A stretch of DNA of 64,000 nt, from positions 4,960,001-5,024,000 of the forward strand of contig NC_063016.1 of assembly GCF_020509005.1 (NCBI RefSeq). Reading direction: 5' to 3'. Source of the stretch: Fulvia fulva (lineage: Eukaryota; Ascomycota; Dothideomycetes; Mycosphaerellales; Mycosphaerellaceae). The notes under the pieces are model-generated. The model ran no database searches. It was given only the letters and a program-made list of their open reading frames with translations, and was not told the DNA's origin. Positions 44,643 through 56,700 of this stretch are shown here, in pieces; the stretch's first letter is position 1; the number at the start of each line of letters is the position of its first letter. Position numbers and translations under genes: made by a program.

Positions 44643-44929
44643 TTAGCCAGTCAGGATAAGAATCTGCAGGACAGAAATCGTCTGATTCACAACAACGCCC
44701 GTCGCAGCGGGAATACGGCCGGCCAATGCTTGGAGTGAGCTGACCGCGTCCTCGACCAATTCTCCCACTTGCGCGTCGACTTGACGTGCTGTACTCCTGG
44801 TCGGACTCCGCACATCACATAGATCAACAAAATGTGTACCTTCAATGGTAGGAAGCTCGGGAGAGATTAGGCGGCTAGTCACTGCGGCGATGGCAGTCAG
44901 CAACAGGGTAGGATCTTGGTGTTAACCAT
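44643..44929 (-). pseudogene. Second copy of the tiny secreted peptide, frameshifted in the signal peptide
   Basis: Exon 2 (44643..44788) and intron (44789..44839, GTACAC..GTACAG) match the intact copy in place and phase, giving RQVDAQVGELVEDAVSSLQA and VVVNQTISVLQILILTG. Exon 1 carries LLLTAIAAVTSRLISPEL, matching LLLALIATVHSLPISPE. But the ATG at 44929 is one base out of frame with this part (CTACCCTGTTG; the ATG frame hits TGA), and no other in-frame ATG exists. One deleted base in the signal peptide explains this. Unless a non-AUG start is used, it is dead. Confidence 0.6.
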
Positions 44930-47612
44930 GTTGGAGGCAGCGGTGACAGCTTTTGCGTGTAAAAGTCGATGATATTGTGAAATGCACAATCTTTGCCCAT
45001 GGACACTGGAGCTGATGGTCTTTGTATGCCGAATTCTGTCGATTCGGGCTGCCACAGCGATGACACTCCCTCTGTACAGTTTGGCCAGTAGTCGGTGGTG
45101 TGCTGTCTCGAATTCGCTTTCCCGCGCCAAACCCGGTCTGCTCCGTGCGCGTCCCAGCTGATCACCATCGCGGCCTTGATGGACGCTCGCCTCGTCCGAG
45201 TGGCCATCTCGTAGCAGTACTTGTACTTAGCGCAAAGCGATAGTGGAGCTGACCAACTGGGCTGATAGGATGCAGCATTTCTTAAGCTATAGAGCTCATG
45301 CTCCGAGGATCCCAAGCAGAAGCAGCAGCCGATGGCTGACCTCTCAGTACCAGAGCGCATATGACTCTAGGCTGGGGAGAAGTGTCTGACGAGATTCAAG
45401 ATGTCTCTTAAGTACATGCCTGGCGGTTGGCAAGCCCAATGTACCAGTACCAGCCATGTCCTCATATGTGTCGGCAATCTTGTGCAACCCGTAGCGCATA
45501 CCAAGATCATGGAAGCCAAGAGTGGTGAGCTCGTTGGCCTGGAAGCATTGAAGCCCACGAACCGGTCACGCATGGGCGTTATCGTTCACGCAGATAGCCG
45601 TCCAGGTTTCGCACAAGAAGTCTCTGTCATCGAGGGACTTGTGTGCTATCGGGTGATCCGCCGCGCTTTGAGGTGGAGATGGGATCCTGCTGTGATGCGT
45701 TAATGTACCGGACCGACTGTCGCGTGCAGGGGAAGGAAGCTAGTATTTTGCAGCTTTGTTTGGTTTTGATGGATGCACGGATGCCGCCGAAGATAGTTGA
45801 GAGGTTGGGTTTGGGATGAGGAGTTATTGTTATGATCCAGATTTTGTGGTGAGGTGAGGTGCACCAGGAGGGCGGGAAGAAAGGCAAATGATGTATGGTG
45901 CGGATGATGTGCTGTGGATGTACCAGTGGCGCTGTGTGCTGGAAGGTCCACTGGTCAGAACGGTTGTTCGCGGTACATGTACTTGTCCAGTGTCGGTCAT
46001 TGCTTCGATCACCCTTCTACAGTGACTCGGCGAGGCGGCAAGAAGTTCTATCCCCACTGTCCGTCTTTCTCAGCCATCTCATCGACACGGCATATTCTCT
46101 GCCATGCTCCAGATTTCATCGTAGTGCCAGCGAGTGGCAGCACGCCCCTTTTGGGCATTCGATGCCTTGTAGGATCGGCTACTTTGGCATCGTGCATCGT
46201 AGCTCCAGTGAAGCTTGTGCTTGGCATGGAATGTTGTCGCCATGCGTGTTTATGTGGCTGGGCAGTTATTTTGTACCTGGCTCAATAGCGGACATGATGA
46301 ATCTCAGTTCAATACAAATTGCTGCTGGAGCAGTTGCTCTGGCTGCACAGTGATGCGTCGCTCGCTTCGCAAGTCCGCACCATTATTGGAGGACACCTTC
46401 CACAAAAGCCCTTCAAGGTTACCATCTGCTGTGACATTGTGTCTCGGGCGCTGTCAGACACGTTGCTGGCTGGTTCCAGCCTGGACTATCGAGTCAAGCA
46501 ATATTATTAGTGTACAGCCGTCAAGTCAATCGGACGCTGTTTTATGCCAGATGTCGTCACGCAGGAGCTTGCAACGTGACTAGAGCTTCCATAACGTCGC
46601 GGGTGGATGCCGTGGCGCCTATCGCAGAGCCTAGCGGCAGGTCGTATCGCCCTTACAGCTCATGGCGCCTGTGGTGGACTCGTGGTCGGGCGATAGACTC
46701 GTGGTCGGGCGATAGACAGGCAAGCTATGCCTTTCAGAAGGTCAACGGCGAACAGCCAAGCGATTATCGTCTGGCCGATGAGGCTCTCGACAGGGTAGCC
46801 TTGGTCGGCACTCTTCGCTTGCATGCAGCCGGTCCGGGCAGACGGTACTCCGGGAACGCTTCTTTGTGTGGAGGAGCCGATTGCGCAGAGTCGAGTTGTA
46901 CAACGCCGACGAGATGTTGCGGCAACCAAATACGACCAGTGCGCGTGAGCGGACACTGTGGCCGTCGGTCCAAGAGTCGGACTACGATGTGGTCAGAAGC
47001 AAGTGAAAGACGTCGATCGAGGATGTTGTGTAGCGTGTGAGTGATCGTCCCAGGCGTTCCATAAGTCATGGCCAGAGGGCGAGTCATTCGTTGACGGTAT
47101 CGTCATACCTCAATGCTGGGTCTTCCATCGAGGTCTGGCGACTTCACCACGTTCTCGACAAGAAGCGGCCGTGCTACGATGCTGTTGCATTGTGCAGAGA
47201 TCGAAGCAACCATCTGTAGACAATCAGCCGTGCACTGCAACAACACTCTCAGCTGACCACGCGATGCGCAGGAACTGGAGACTGCACCGGCGCTACCATT
47301 TACGATGCAGGTAATGCATCGAGCCACGCGACTCATGGGCAGGAGGGAAAGTTCAGCGCCACATTCGCAATGTCATGCAGGCATCGAGAGCAGTGAATAT
47401 CATGTTGCGTCGGTCCAGTGACTTGTTGGAGCATTTGAATGTCGCCATCCCGTCATGCTGATGTTGTGAGTGTGACTGCGCGTTGGAACAACAGCTGACT
47501 GAATGGAGAGACGGAGGCCAGGCAACCACGCCAGGAATTCAATTGGAAGTCACCCACATCCGGCTTTACCTCGGGAAGGAACGAGTCGGATCGCGTCCCA
47601 TTTTGCACCTTC
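44930..47612. other. Long intergenic region
   Basis: About 2.7 kb. It starts with the upstream block of duplication unit B and ends with the bZIP promoter. ORFs up to 176 codons occur but lack domains, splice logic or sensible composition. A 19-base tandem repeat is listed separately. No tRNA-like box pair seen. Confidence 0.5.
46677..46714. repeat. 19-base perfect tandem duplication
   Basis: The unit gactcgtggtcgggcgata occurs twice, head to tail, followed by a further gac. Confidence 0.9.
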
Positions 47613-49334
47613 ATGACTCTAGCAGCAAGCGACGTGGACATGTCCGTCGGACCCAGCAAGCCCGCCATGCAAGCACCGCCGGCGACGGCGACGACTACAT
47701 CACATACCGCCTCATCAGCACCGCCCTATCCTCCAGCGGGCTACTCTCCACTAAACCTGTCATCACCGGACGAGCCGCGTACAGCAGCGGCTGCCATCGC
47801 AACTGCAAATGCCGCGCTGTCGCAACACCACACGCCCACACCCAACAATGCATCCCTCGGCAAGAAGCGCAAGGCCAGCGGGCAGCCGGGCAGCAGAGGA
47901 GTCGCCAACTTGACGCCCGATCAGCTCGCCAAGAAGCGTGCAAATGATCGTGAAGCGCAGAGAGCAATCAGAGAGCGGACGCGGAACACGATAGAGGCGC
48001 TGGAGCGGAGGATACGAGAGCTGGAAAGTCAGCATCCATACCAAGAGTTGCAGCGCGTGGCACAGGAGAGGGATCGCGCGTTGGCAGATTGTGAGGAGTT
48101 GCGAAAGAGACTTGGATCCATTGCAGGGATCGTTGGGGGATCGCAACGCCCAGACCTGAATGGTGAGTATTTCACGTTCGATGACCTGATATATACCTCT
48201 TTACTCACAGACAGCGGCGCAGAACTCGCCGCCTTAACAGCACAGCAACCTCCGCTTCCTACCAATCAGCAGAATTCGCAGAACCAGCAGGCGTATTCCA
48301 CTTCGCCTCAAGGCCCGACATTCGAGCAGCAGCAGCACATTCACCCAGAACTTCGCTCGCCTGAGTCTTCGCATATCCAGACGAGTCCGCCTAGCCGAAC
48401 GGCAAGCACTGGACCTGCTTTTCAAGCTGGGGAAAGCACGCTCCGAAGGTGGTCGCCTAGTCTGAACCATCCACCTGGTCCACACTTCGCCACTACGAAT
48501 GGCGTCCAGCACGACCAGCGACCGCCGTCAAGCTCGCATGTGCAACAGCATACGCCGAATGGAGACCGCCATGGCCTGAGCTTCCTTCTGGAACCGAGCA
48601 ACAGCACTTCCTCCGCCACCCAATCCTGCCATTCACCAGCGACACCGGAACAGCCCATCTATGCTCGCCTGACGAATGTTGGCAGGGCCTCTTGTCCACT
48701 CGACTACCTACTCATCGACTTCCATCGGAGCCGCACGAGAATGCTTTCAGAAGGCATGTCCAAGTTCGACGCCATCGGCCCAGACTATCCTACCTTCGCC
48801 GCTCTAATCGATCCAAACTCGCCCGAACGAGAGCATCAACATCCCGTCTCTGCCCTGCTCGTCGACATGCTATCGAAGTTTCCCGACGTTGCAGAGCTAC
48901 CCGAGAAAGTCGCAGTTCTGTACGTCATGTTCCTCGTCCTACGTTGGCTTATCTGCCCATGTGCCGACTGCTACGAGCGCCTCCCGACGATGTGCCGGCC
49001 GATCCAAGAACAATACGACAGGACGCATGCCTGCTGGTTAGACTACCTGCCCTGGCCACACATGCGCAAGACCCTGTGTACAGGTGAGCGGGAGGTCCAC
49101 TTCGATGACTGGTTTGTCCCCTATACGAAGACAATCTCACTGAACTGGCACATGGGAGATGAATACGTCCTGGTCCCGGCTGGGGATAACGAGCGGCCGT
49201 CTCTGAAGCTTAGCCCGGCTTTTGAGACCCACCTCAGGAATTTGTCGAACTGGAATTTGGGAAGTGAGTTCCAGCGGCAATACCCGGAGTTCGTGGACGA
49301 GACTGTGAGGATCAAGGATAACGGCGATTCTTAG
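47613..49334 (+). CDS. bZIP transcription factor with DUF3425 domain
   Basis: Exons 47613..48162 and 48211..49334. The 48-base intron (GTGAGT, CTCACAG) is a multiple of three and stop-free, so the unspliced frame is also open (573 aa; 557 aa spliced). Residues ~115-170 hold the bZIP: LAKKRANDREAQRAIRERTR basic region, then a leucine zipper (IEALERRIRELESQ). The middle is Gln/Ser/Pro-rich. The C-terminal ~230 residues form DUF3425 (CPLDYLLIDFHRSRT, RWLICPCADCYERLP, DWFVPYTKTISLNWHM), a domain almost confined to Pezizomycotina bZIP proteins. It should act in the nucleus; targets unknown. Confidence 0.9.
   Translation: MTLAASDVDMSVGPSKPAMQAPPATATTTSHTASSAPPYPPAGYSPLNLSSPDEPRTAAAAIATANAALSQHHTPTPNNASLGKKRKASGQPGSRGVANLTPDQLAKKRANDREAQRAIRERTRNTIEALERRIRELESQHPYQELQRVAQERDRALADCEELRKRLGSIAGIVGGSQRPDLNGEYFTFDDLIYTSLLTDSGAELAALTAQQPPLPTNQQNSQNQQAYSTSPQGPTFEQQQHIHPELRSPESSHIQTSPPSRTASTGPAFQAGESTLRRWSPSLNHPPGPHFATTNGVQHDQRPPSSSHVQQHTPNGDRHGLSFLLEPSNSTSSATQSCHSPATPEQPIYARLTNVGRASCPLDYLLIDFHRSRTRMLSEGMSKFDAIGPDYPTFAALIDPNSPEREHQHPVSALLVDMLSKFPDVAELPEKVAVLYVMFLVLRWLICPCADCYERLPTMCRPIQEQYDRTHACWLDYLPWPHMRKTLCTGEREVHFDDWFVPYTKTISLNWHMGDEYVLVPAGDNERPSLKLSPAFETHLRNLSNWNLGSEFQRQYPEFVDETVRIKDNGDS
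48163..48210 (+). other. Predicted 48-base in-frame intron of the bZIP gene
   Basis: Begins GTGAGTATTT and ends TTTACTCACAG. It encodes GEYFTFDDLIYTSLLT if retained, a stretch unlike its Gln/Ser-rich surroundings, which is why I favour splicing. Confidence 0.7.
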
Positions 49335-49993
49335 GAGTAATTCATGGAGGAGACTATCCATTCAGTGGGCTCTTCTGAGGGAACGAGTCTACTGTGATGG
49401 CTGCTAGGAGAAGATACATCAACTGGAAACCACGCCATATCGATGCCGTGGGCGGGAAAACAAAAGGATTACGGGATGACTTGACGAAGTTTTGAAAGTT
49501 TAGCGTGTATAACATTGGGGGAAAAGTCGCTCTGTGTGAGTATAGAACACGAAGGCGCAGGTTCAACAAGGACGTGGCTCAACGAGAAGATGATATGATT
49601 ACTACGGAAAAGATTATGACTGAGAGAGAGAACATGACGAGAGTGAGGAGCAGCGCAAGTGACTCGCAATATGCATTGAGCCAACGCAATCTAAAGGCTG
49701 TCGCGCCGTGCAAGAAATATGGCTACACTTAAGATCCGTGAAGCGCTGAGAATCCATGTGACACTTGGAGGGTGAGCGGAGCGAATCACAGTAGCAAGAG
49801 GTGTCAGAAGCTTTTCACAGCACCAAGTGCCGCAAGAGGACGTGGCGAAGGAGGAGCGGAAATGCGAAAGTGAAGACAGCCATGTCATGTGGCGGGCGTA
49901 GCTTGCGTTGCTACGACATCTATCGAGCGCACGATCCAGGTTCTCCGACTCTTCTCAACTGCATCCTGTGCAGTCATTCGCCCACTTCCCATT
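49335..49993. other. Intergenic region, tail-to-tail
   Basis: About 660 bases between the bZIP and LRR-protein stops. Nothing recognisable. Confidence 0.55.
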
Positions 49994-52232
49994 CTACTCC
50001 TGCTGGTGCGCGAGGCACCCGGTCCGCTCCAGGAGCATCACCACCTGTGCAGAGTCCGCCATCTTGTGCCATTCCTTCTCCACTACGAAGTTGTTTCGCT
50101 GCAGTCCCCACTCAACGCATCGCTTCCGCTGCTTCTCAGTCAGGAGTCTCTGCGCCCACAAGTCCACGGAGTTCAGCGCAATTGTCTCCATGATGTTGGC
50201 TGGTAGCTGGCTTGCGACCGTGGTGTCTCTGTAAGATCTGTCGGGCCCGTTGCGCTGGTCGAGACGGTGCTTCCAACTGCCTTCCTGGTACTTGACGAAG
50301 CGCTCGGGGTTATCATCGCGCTTCACGGAGAGGTGGAGCTTCTGGAGCTTCTGCGCGACTTCTTCCGGATCGATGCCGTCGCTGCCTTCACTCATTCCGC
50401 CCTTGCGGTGTGCCTTAAACACCATCTTGGGCGTTGTGGGAGTGTTGGTGACCTCTGTGATGGCGACCAAGGGCTCTCCAGCAACTGCATCTGTGTTTGC
50501 TGTCAAGGTCGCTGCGTAGGTGCCTTGTCGCATCGTTCCAGTGGGAGACGTTCGAGCGCCGCCTGTGATGCGATTCGCTGGAGTCACTGGTCGCGAGCTC
50601 GCCTTGTGGTCGAACAGTGGAGGTCCTGTATACACGCCGCCTCGGACCTTTGGCCCGATCGCAGTTAGGACTCTGGCTGCGAGAGTGATGCGCAGAGATG
50701 TTTGCCAGAGCTCAACACTGCAAGCACCGTGCTTCTGGATGACAGCACGTTGAACCTTCTTGCGAGCAGTCTCCAGCTCTGATTGCTCCTGCTCTCCATC
50801 CACAGTGAGAACAGATCGAATGCTGGCACGTCTGTCGCCTCGTGATGCTCTGCGCTCATGCATACGCTTCGAGGCGTCGCCACCTGTGTCTGCGGTCCCC
50901 ACTTCCGAGTCGTTGATGCTGAATTGATCGGCTAGCATAACCTGTTCGCGTACAGCCTCTGCCCTTCCGAGCAGGTAGAAACCATCTCGACCAACATCAG
51001 GCTCGTTCTCCCAATCGATGCCTTGTGGCTTGTGGCCGCCCTGCACGTACGTCCCGATTGGTGAGCTTGGTGAAGATGCGTTGATGAGGTTGATGAGCTG
51101 GCAGGGAAACGGGTGCTCCTCGAGTATGTATGAAAGCCAGAGCGCACCGGCTTCGTCGAGTCCGATATTGTTCAGGGTGATGTACGGAATCGCTCGCAGA
51201 CCGCATCGTCTCTTCAGATGCTGGCCATCGATCATGCCACTGGCCTCTGGCAAATCACCCGATTCCGGCTCCTCACCATCTTCATGGCTTGACAATGAAA
51301 CGACAGACCTGTCGCCACTCGCCGACATATGCTCGATTGGTGGTTCTCTTGTGTATACCTGAGCCAGAATTTCCAGAGCGCGCGAGCCGAGCGGGTTGCC
51401 ACTCAAGTCGAGTCGTCGCATCTTGCGACAGTCTCCGAAGGAGCGCAAGAATGTTTGCCATTGACGTGCCTCCTCGTCGTTCGCCACCTTGATCGCGTTG
51501 TTGCTGAGATTCAGGGTCTTGACATCGTGGCACGCAAGCTTGATGGCAGGCGCCAGACGCTCCAGAGTCGCAGTAGTAATGGCATTGTCGGAAAGGTTGA
51601 GATCCTCAAGCGCTACGCCGGCGGTGAAGGTGCCCTGTCATACTGGTCAGCTATCAAGTTCACTGCGCGCGACACCACAGCAGAAGACTGTGGATTTTAC
51701 TGCCAGCTCAAGCACATTACCGCCTCGCGATACGTACCTTCTCCAGTGCTCTCTTCAGCCCATCCGCCATCGCGATCGCGCCTTCGTCACCAAGCTGCTT
51801 CGACGGGATCTTGATATCGAGGTGGTGAATAACGACATCACCCGGCGAACTGCTCTGACTGCTCACGACACTGCTACTGCTCTGCTTGCGGGCCTTTGCC
51901 GCCTGCTTCTCGGCATCCTTCTGGGCCTTGTCCGCCTCCTTCTCGAGATCCCTCCCAATTATGCCACCCAGCTTCACGCCCGAGTTCGGCCGGTTGGTGA
52001 AGTCGAATTTGTTGGACTTACCCATCGTACTGTCCGTGTCTGAGTCCGAGGGATCGAAGGTGGTGACCGAGTGGTTGCTGTTGATCTCGGCGAAGGAGCC
52101 AGGCGAGGAGATGTTGCCTGTGAGGTAGGGGTGGTGGGTGATGCAGGTGCGTTTGCTGTCGCGGCGGAAAGGAGAGCCGACTGCGGCGCGTACTTTCTTG
52201 ATGCCGCGACGGATAGGGGAGTCGTGTTTCAT
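49994..52232 (-). CDS. Leucine-rich repeat (RNI-like) protein
   Basis: Exons complement(49994..51634, 51738..52232), 711 residues. The 103-base intron (GTACGT..TGACAG) joins KRALEK to GTFTAGVALEDLNL. N-terminal ~110 residues are basic and Ser-rich (MKHDSPIRRGIKKVRAAVG). LRR-like strands follow: LDIKIPSKQLGDEGAIAMAD, LEDLNLSDNAITTATLERLA, VKTLNLSNNAIKV, MRRLDLSGNPLGSRALEIL, and YITLNNIGLDEAGALWLSYI. The C-terminal half is Ser/Thr/Pro-rich with a helical end. Ribonuclease-inhibitor-like LRR proteins are protein-binding scaffolds. No F-box or GAP motif visible; function unknown. An upstream Met (52361) would add 43 residues. Confidence 0.82.
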
Positions 52233-52361
52233 AGCGCGTTGCGCGGTCGCTATTGCTGTGGTGTCAAGGTTGTTGTCGCGGATCTGGTGTGACGATTTGA
52301 AGTGAAGAAGCAGGAACGCGGGCTTCTTCCTCCTGCAGCTTGCCGCGACGCATTGATGCAT

Positions 52362-53750
52362 TCACAAACGGCAGCCGCGCCAAACAGACCTCACCTGCAT
52401 GGAAGGCCATCGAAACCACCTGGGCATTGTGGGAGATCATCACATGCTGCGTAGTACAATGAAGGGTGGAATATACGTAAGAACGTCGATTGATATACCA
52501 GACAGTTCTTGTGAACGACCGCGCATAGATACAACATCTTGCGATCGTGCTTGTCAAGCAGCAAACAGCCAACGCATGAAGTAACTTGGTGCACTTGGCT
52601 TCGTTGACTGCATGTGTGTGTATCACATGTGCCAGAGTCATAGCGACTCACTCGCGGGTCATGTGGCCAATATCAGTCCTTCATAACTCACATACCAAAA
52701 AGCCTGTGACTGGCTCCCGAGTACAACTCGACGGCATCTATGCTCCCCAACGCCTTACTTCCTGTGGACTCGTCAACTCCCCTCTGGACCTGTCGACTCA
52801 GTCCGCACATGGCCTCCTGCTCGGACAGCCAACACTCCCAAACTTCCCTCACTCCATCTATCCTTCCCACCTTCTCAAACCGGTCTATCTACACATGCCC
52901 TCCCGCCTCAAAGACCAACACTCTGCAACTTGAGTCCATGCACGACAAGCTCGCCTTCCCATTCCATCAAAGTGACTATCTAGGTATATCATGCCCAACC
53001 AACACGTACACGTTCCAAAGAAGGCAGCACCGATCATCCATCCAACACCACTGCCCCCCAGCGCTGTAACGGCTGAAGTGGACCAATCTCCCTCACATGT
53101 ACTCACCCCAGCGTCATAGGTAAGGTATCTTCCGAGAACCAGCACATCCTTTCGTATGCCCCGGCATCCACCAGTACAAGCCACCTCATGCTGACTACCT
53201 AGGCATTGTTGGTGCATGCTCACAGCACTTGAGCCTCGCATGATTGCACCTCAACATCGATCCACCACACCGGTACCTCACAGCAAGGCTCCCAGTCCTT
53301 GCTGCTCTTGCTGACAGCGCAGCATGGTAAGTCAGGTCGCGCGGCCCGATGCCTGTGGATTGCGAAGAAGTTGAACCATGTCCATTTTCCGGAAAGGGTT
53401 CTGTGGCTAGTACTCTCGGATAGTGTTCCCGGGGTGCAGGTGGAGCTGGAGCTGGAAGGGACGCCATGTGGTCAAAGTGATAGGTCTACGAGGACCATCT
53501 TGGCATCGGGTCGAAGAAGTACACCATCACGTCAGCCAATGGATCCTGGTCGCGGGATGGAAAGACACGCACACTACCGATGTGCGGAGGATTCGATGTG
53601 GTTCTGATAGATAATATGTAGTATGTTCAACGGCGCTACATCATAGCTAAGAAATGTCGAATAATGTCTGTCCTCCAGCTCTTCAATTCTGATCTATATG
53701 GAACATGGGGTATCTCTTCATCTCATCCTCTCTTCATTTCACCCTGACAT
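52362..53750. other. Intergenic region
   Basis: About 1.4 kb between the 5' side of the LRR gene and the 3' end of the disordered protein gene. ORFs up to ~110 codons, none convincing. Confidence 0.5.
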
Positions 53751-56700
53751 CTATCGTGGCGGGGGCGAATTCATGATACCAGATAGCGGCCCAGAAGGCT
53801 TCACTCGAAGCTTCGTGCGCAGCGAGCCTGGCCCTCCGCCAAGGTCGCCCCAGGCAGCGAGCACTTCTTCCCCGGCACTGGTGATACTGATTAAGCTACC
53901 GTGCTGGTCAATTGCCTCAACGGTGTTCAACCTGCAGACAGGTTTGGCAGAAGACACGACCTTATCTGCCTTGCCCGTCTTCGTTCTTTGCTCGGGACTC
54001 TTATCGGGCTCTTGCTCCGGCACGGGTTTCTCGGTGACGATGATGCCATTTGATTTGTCGTCGGTGGGGACGGCATACATTGTGCTTTGTCGCTTGTTCT
54101 CCACTGGCTTCGGCCGCGCAATCACCTGTATGCGTCGGGCTTTGCCCGCGGGTGTCCAGTTGGCTGTGGCTGCGCTGAGTGGCTTTGGAGCGGTGGCAGC
54201 GTTGATGATGTTTGTGAAGGGTGAGACAGGACTGTTCCTGACGCCAGTTGGAGAGGATGTGAGCTGTGACACAAGGGTAGTGCTGCGTTCCAAGTTCGCT
54301 TGTGGGTATTCCTGTTCTTTTTGTGCCTTCTCTACAGTCCCTGGAAGTGGAGGTGGGGCTTCCCCGTTCGTCACGGGAAATGGGTCTCGCAGAGTGTTAT
54401 TTCTCGATGGTAATGCCGACACAGGGGAGACATCTCGAGGCTCGTGGTCATTAAGGGAGACAGACGACACTTTGCGTGTCAGTTGCGATACCGCCGAGAA
54501 ATTTCGTCCGTGATTGAAGCGGTCGGGGCTTTTCTTGGGCACAGCAGGCGGTTCCGCCTCTTCGACCACCGGAGAGGGCGGCATGCTTGCTGGTCCGCGC
54601 TTGCCAAACCTTTGCATGGTCTTCGGCATTGTGTTGAGTGGAGGTGGAGCGCCTTTGGTCTCGATGAAGTGCTGGACCCTCCTCTTGATCTCTTCGTCGG
54701 ATGCGAATGATCCTTGTTTCATGGCAGGCCTGACGTTGACGTTGCTTGTAGTTCCAGCGGACGCTGGAGAATAGACCGTAGCCGGCAACAGTTCACCGCT
54801 GGGACGTCGAGAAGGTAACAAGTCACCCACAGGTGTAGTCTCAATTTCTGGAGGATGAGACGCAAGTGGCTGCGGCTGAGACATGCTCAAGAAGCGTTGG
54901 ATGTGGAATGTTTTGTCAACTTGTTCCTTGCGGATCTGGCTCAATCGCCTGCGCATGTCGGGCGCACTCTGCGATGACGTCGGTGAGCCGACAGATGACA
55001 TGGAACTGTCACGTTGCTCGTCCTCTCGTTTCCGCAAAGCTTTGAGAGCCCTCAGCTCAGCAGATTCGGTGCGCTTGGCCAGTCGCTCCTGTTCGGTCTT
55101 CATCGCTAGCTGATAGCCCTCGGTAAAGGACATTTGCTGCATCATCATTCTTTTGCGACGCATCAGATCCAGGAGCATCATCTCCTCGTCTGTCACTGCC
55201 ATCATGTGCGCGGCATCGGAAGGAACGCTGCTGCTACCGCTGTCGCGCGCGTCTTGCTGCTCTTGGTTGGCTGTGATACTGCTGTCAGTAGTCTGCGTGG
55301 AAATAGTGAGGCCTTGGAGTTTGCGCAATGCGACTTTGTCAGCCGTGGGCGGGAGACTGTCCTGGGAGGTGATGGGAAGGAGTTTTGCAGGATATGCGGC
55401 GCTTGGAGTCTTACTGGATGTGTGTGAGGCGTCCTCGCACTCATTTTGTTGTGCATGATCTGGTGGAAAGCTTCGCACTTGTCGGAGGTGCTCCCTTTCA
55501 GCACCTGCCAGGTCCTGGACCGCTCGTGGTCGTGGAAATCTTCGAACACCAAGTGCTGATGCAGAACCAAGGAAGATATTTCGGTCGTCGTAAATGCTGT
55601 CCCTAATAGGCGGCAACGAAGGGCGAACGCTGTCCACCCGCTCATCACCTTGACCTCCATCGTCCTCGTCAGTGTACTCCGATTCAGACACCGACAGTAC
55701 ACTTTGATCTGTCGCCAAGTGTGAGTGCAGTCTGACGTCGCTTACGGACTGTCGCGCGCCTCCAATATGCGAAGACTGTATGCTGTCCCACGACCGGGTG
55801 GTTTCACTCCTGTGGACATGGCCTCGCTCTTGCACTGGTTCATGCCGATAGCGCGTGTCTTGGAGATGCTCCAGTGAACGTGTCTGATGCTGGTGGTCAT
55901 TGTAATCCACCCTCGAAGCGTGCCTACTTGGCGGTAGATAAGCTGAAGGTAGGACATCTTCCGCAGGTAACTCTTGAGGCTCCGGCGATGGCTCCTTGTC
56001 CGCTTGCACCTCTTCCTCAGACACATCATCTTCATCTTCATCGTTGTCTGAGAATGCGTCGAACCAATTTTGAATACCTTTCGGAGGCCTCCGTACGTGC
56101 GTCTTGTGCTGGTCGAAGATATCCTCGTCGAAAACCTTGCTCCTGCTGCCTCTGCCGGCTGTCCCGGAAGCACTTGTCGATGGTGGCAGGGACGGGGTCG
56201 GGTTGTGAGCTCTATCTGACTTGCGCATTTCAGAGCTTGATCCTGCGCCTGGCAGTGGTGGGAGTGGCGAGTTGGTGCGATCACTCAGTCCTGTTGGGGA
56301 GTGCTGAAATTTCGCCGGACTCATCAGTCGACCGGTCGCAGGCCTGGGCTGGGGAAACAGGTGTACCAGATGGAGCTTCTTTGGCCCGGATGAAGTGGGT
56401 CCTGTCGTTTTGCTGCTGCGTTTAGACACTTGATGTTGCTTCATTGCCAGAGACGAATGTCTGCGCGGTGGAGCCTCACGCAACGAGTCGAAAATGGTCG
56501 GGCCTCCCTTATGCAGGGCCATGTCGCGAACAGCTGATTCGGCGGTCTGTTGGCTTTTCATTTGCTTTGTGTAGGCAGGCGGAGGGTTTGTATGGTAATC
56601 ATGTTCAAGCGGCCCCCGGGGAATTCTATGCGTGTTGGCTGGGATATGCTGACTAGGCATCCCGTACGAGTCGGGAGACCATGGCATGGTGCTTCCGTCG

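Larger units (their letters stand above)
43824..45265. repeat. Diverged tandem duplication of about 620-base units, offset about 800-820 bases
   Basis: Unit A (about 43824-44450) and unit B (about 44643-45265) each hold a two-exon peptide gene and an upstream block. The block is the best conserved part: gtctactccgtgcgcatccc near 44335 against gtctgctccgtgcgcgtccc near 45137. Both blocks are followed by gatggacgct and a tacttgtactta segment. Stops are 819 bases apart and upstream blocks 802 apart, so small indels followed the duplication. Confidence 0.7.

Noticed and set aside
45401..45703. 100-codon plus-strand ORF next to the duplicated peptide region
   Set aside because: No signal peptide, domain or splice support; not repeated at the other unit.
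46510..47040. 176-codon plus-strand ORF
   Set aside because: No domain, unusual Arg/Ser/Cys-rich composition, overlaps the 19-base duplication, no start or splice support.
53698..54513. 271-codon plus-strand ORF with hydrophobic stretches
   Set aside because: Antisense to the large disordered protein; reverse reading of Ser/Pro-rich codons gives such artefacts.
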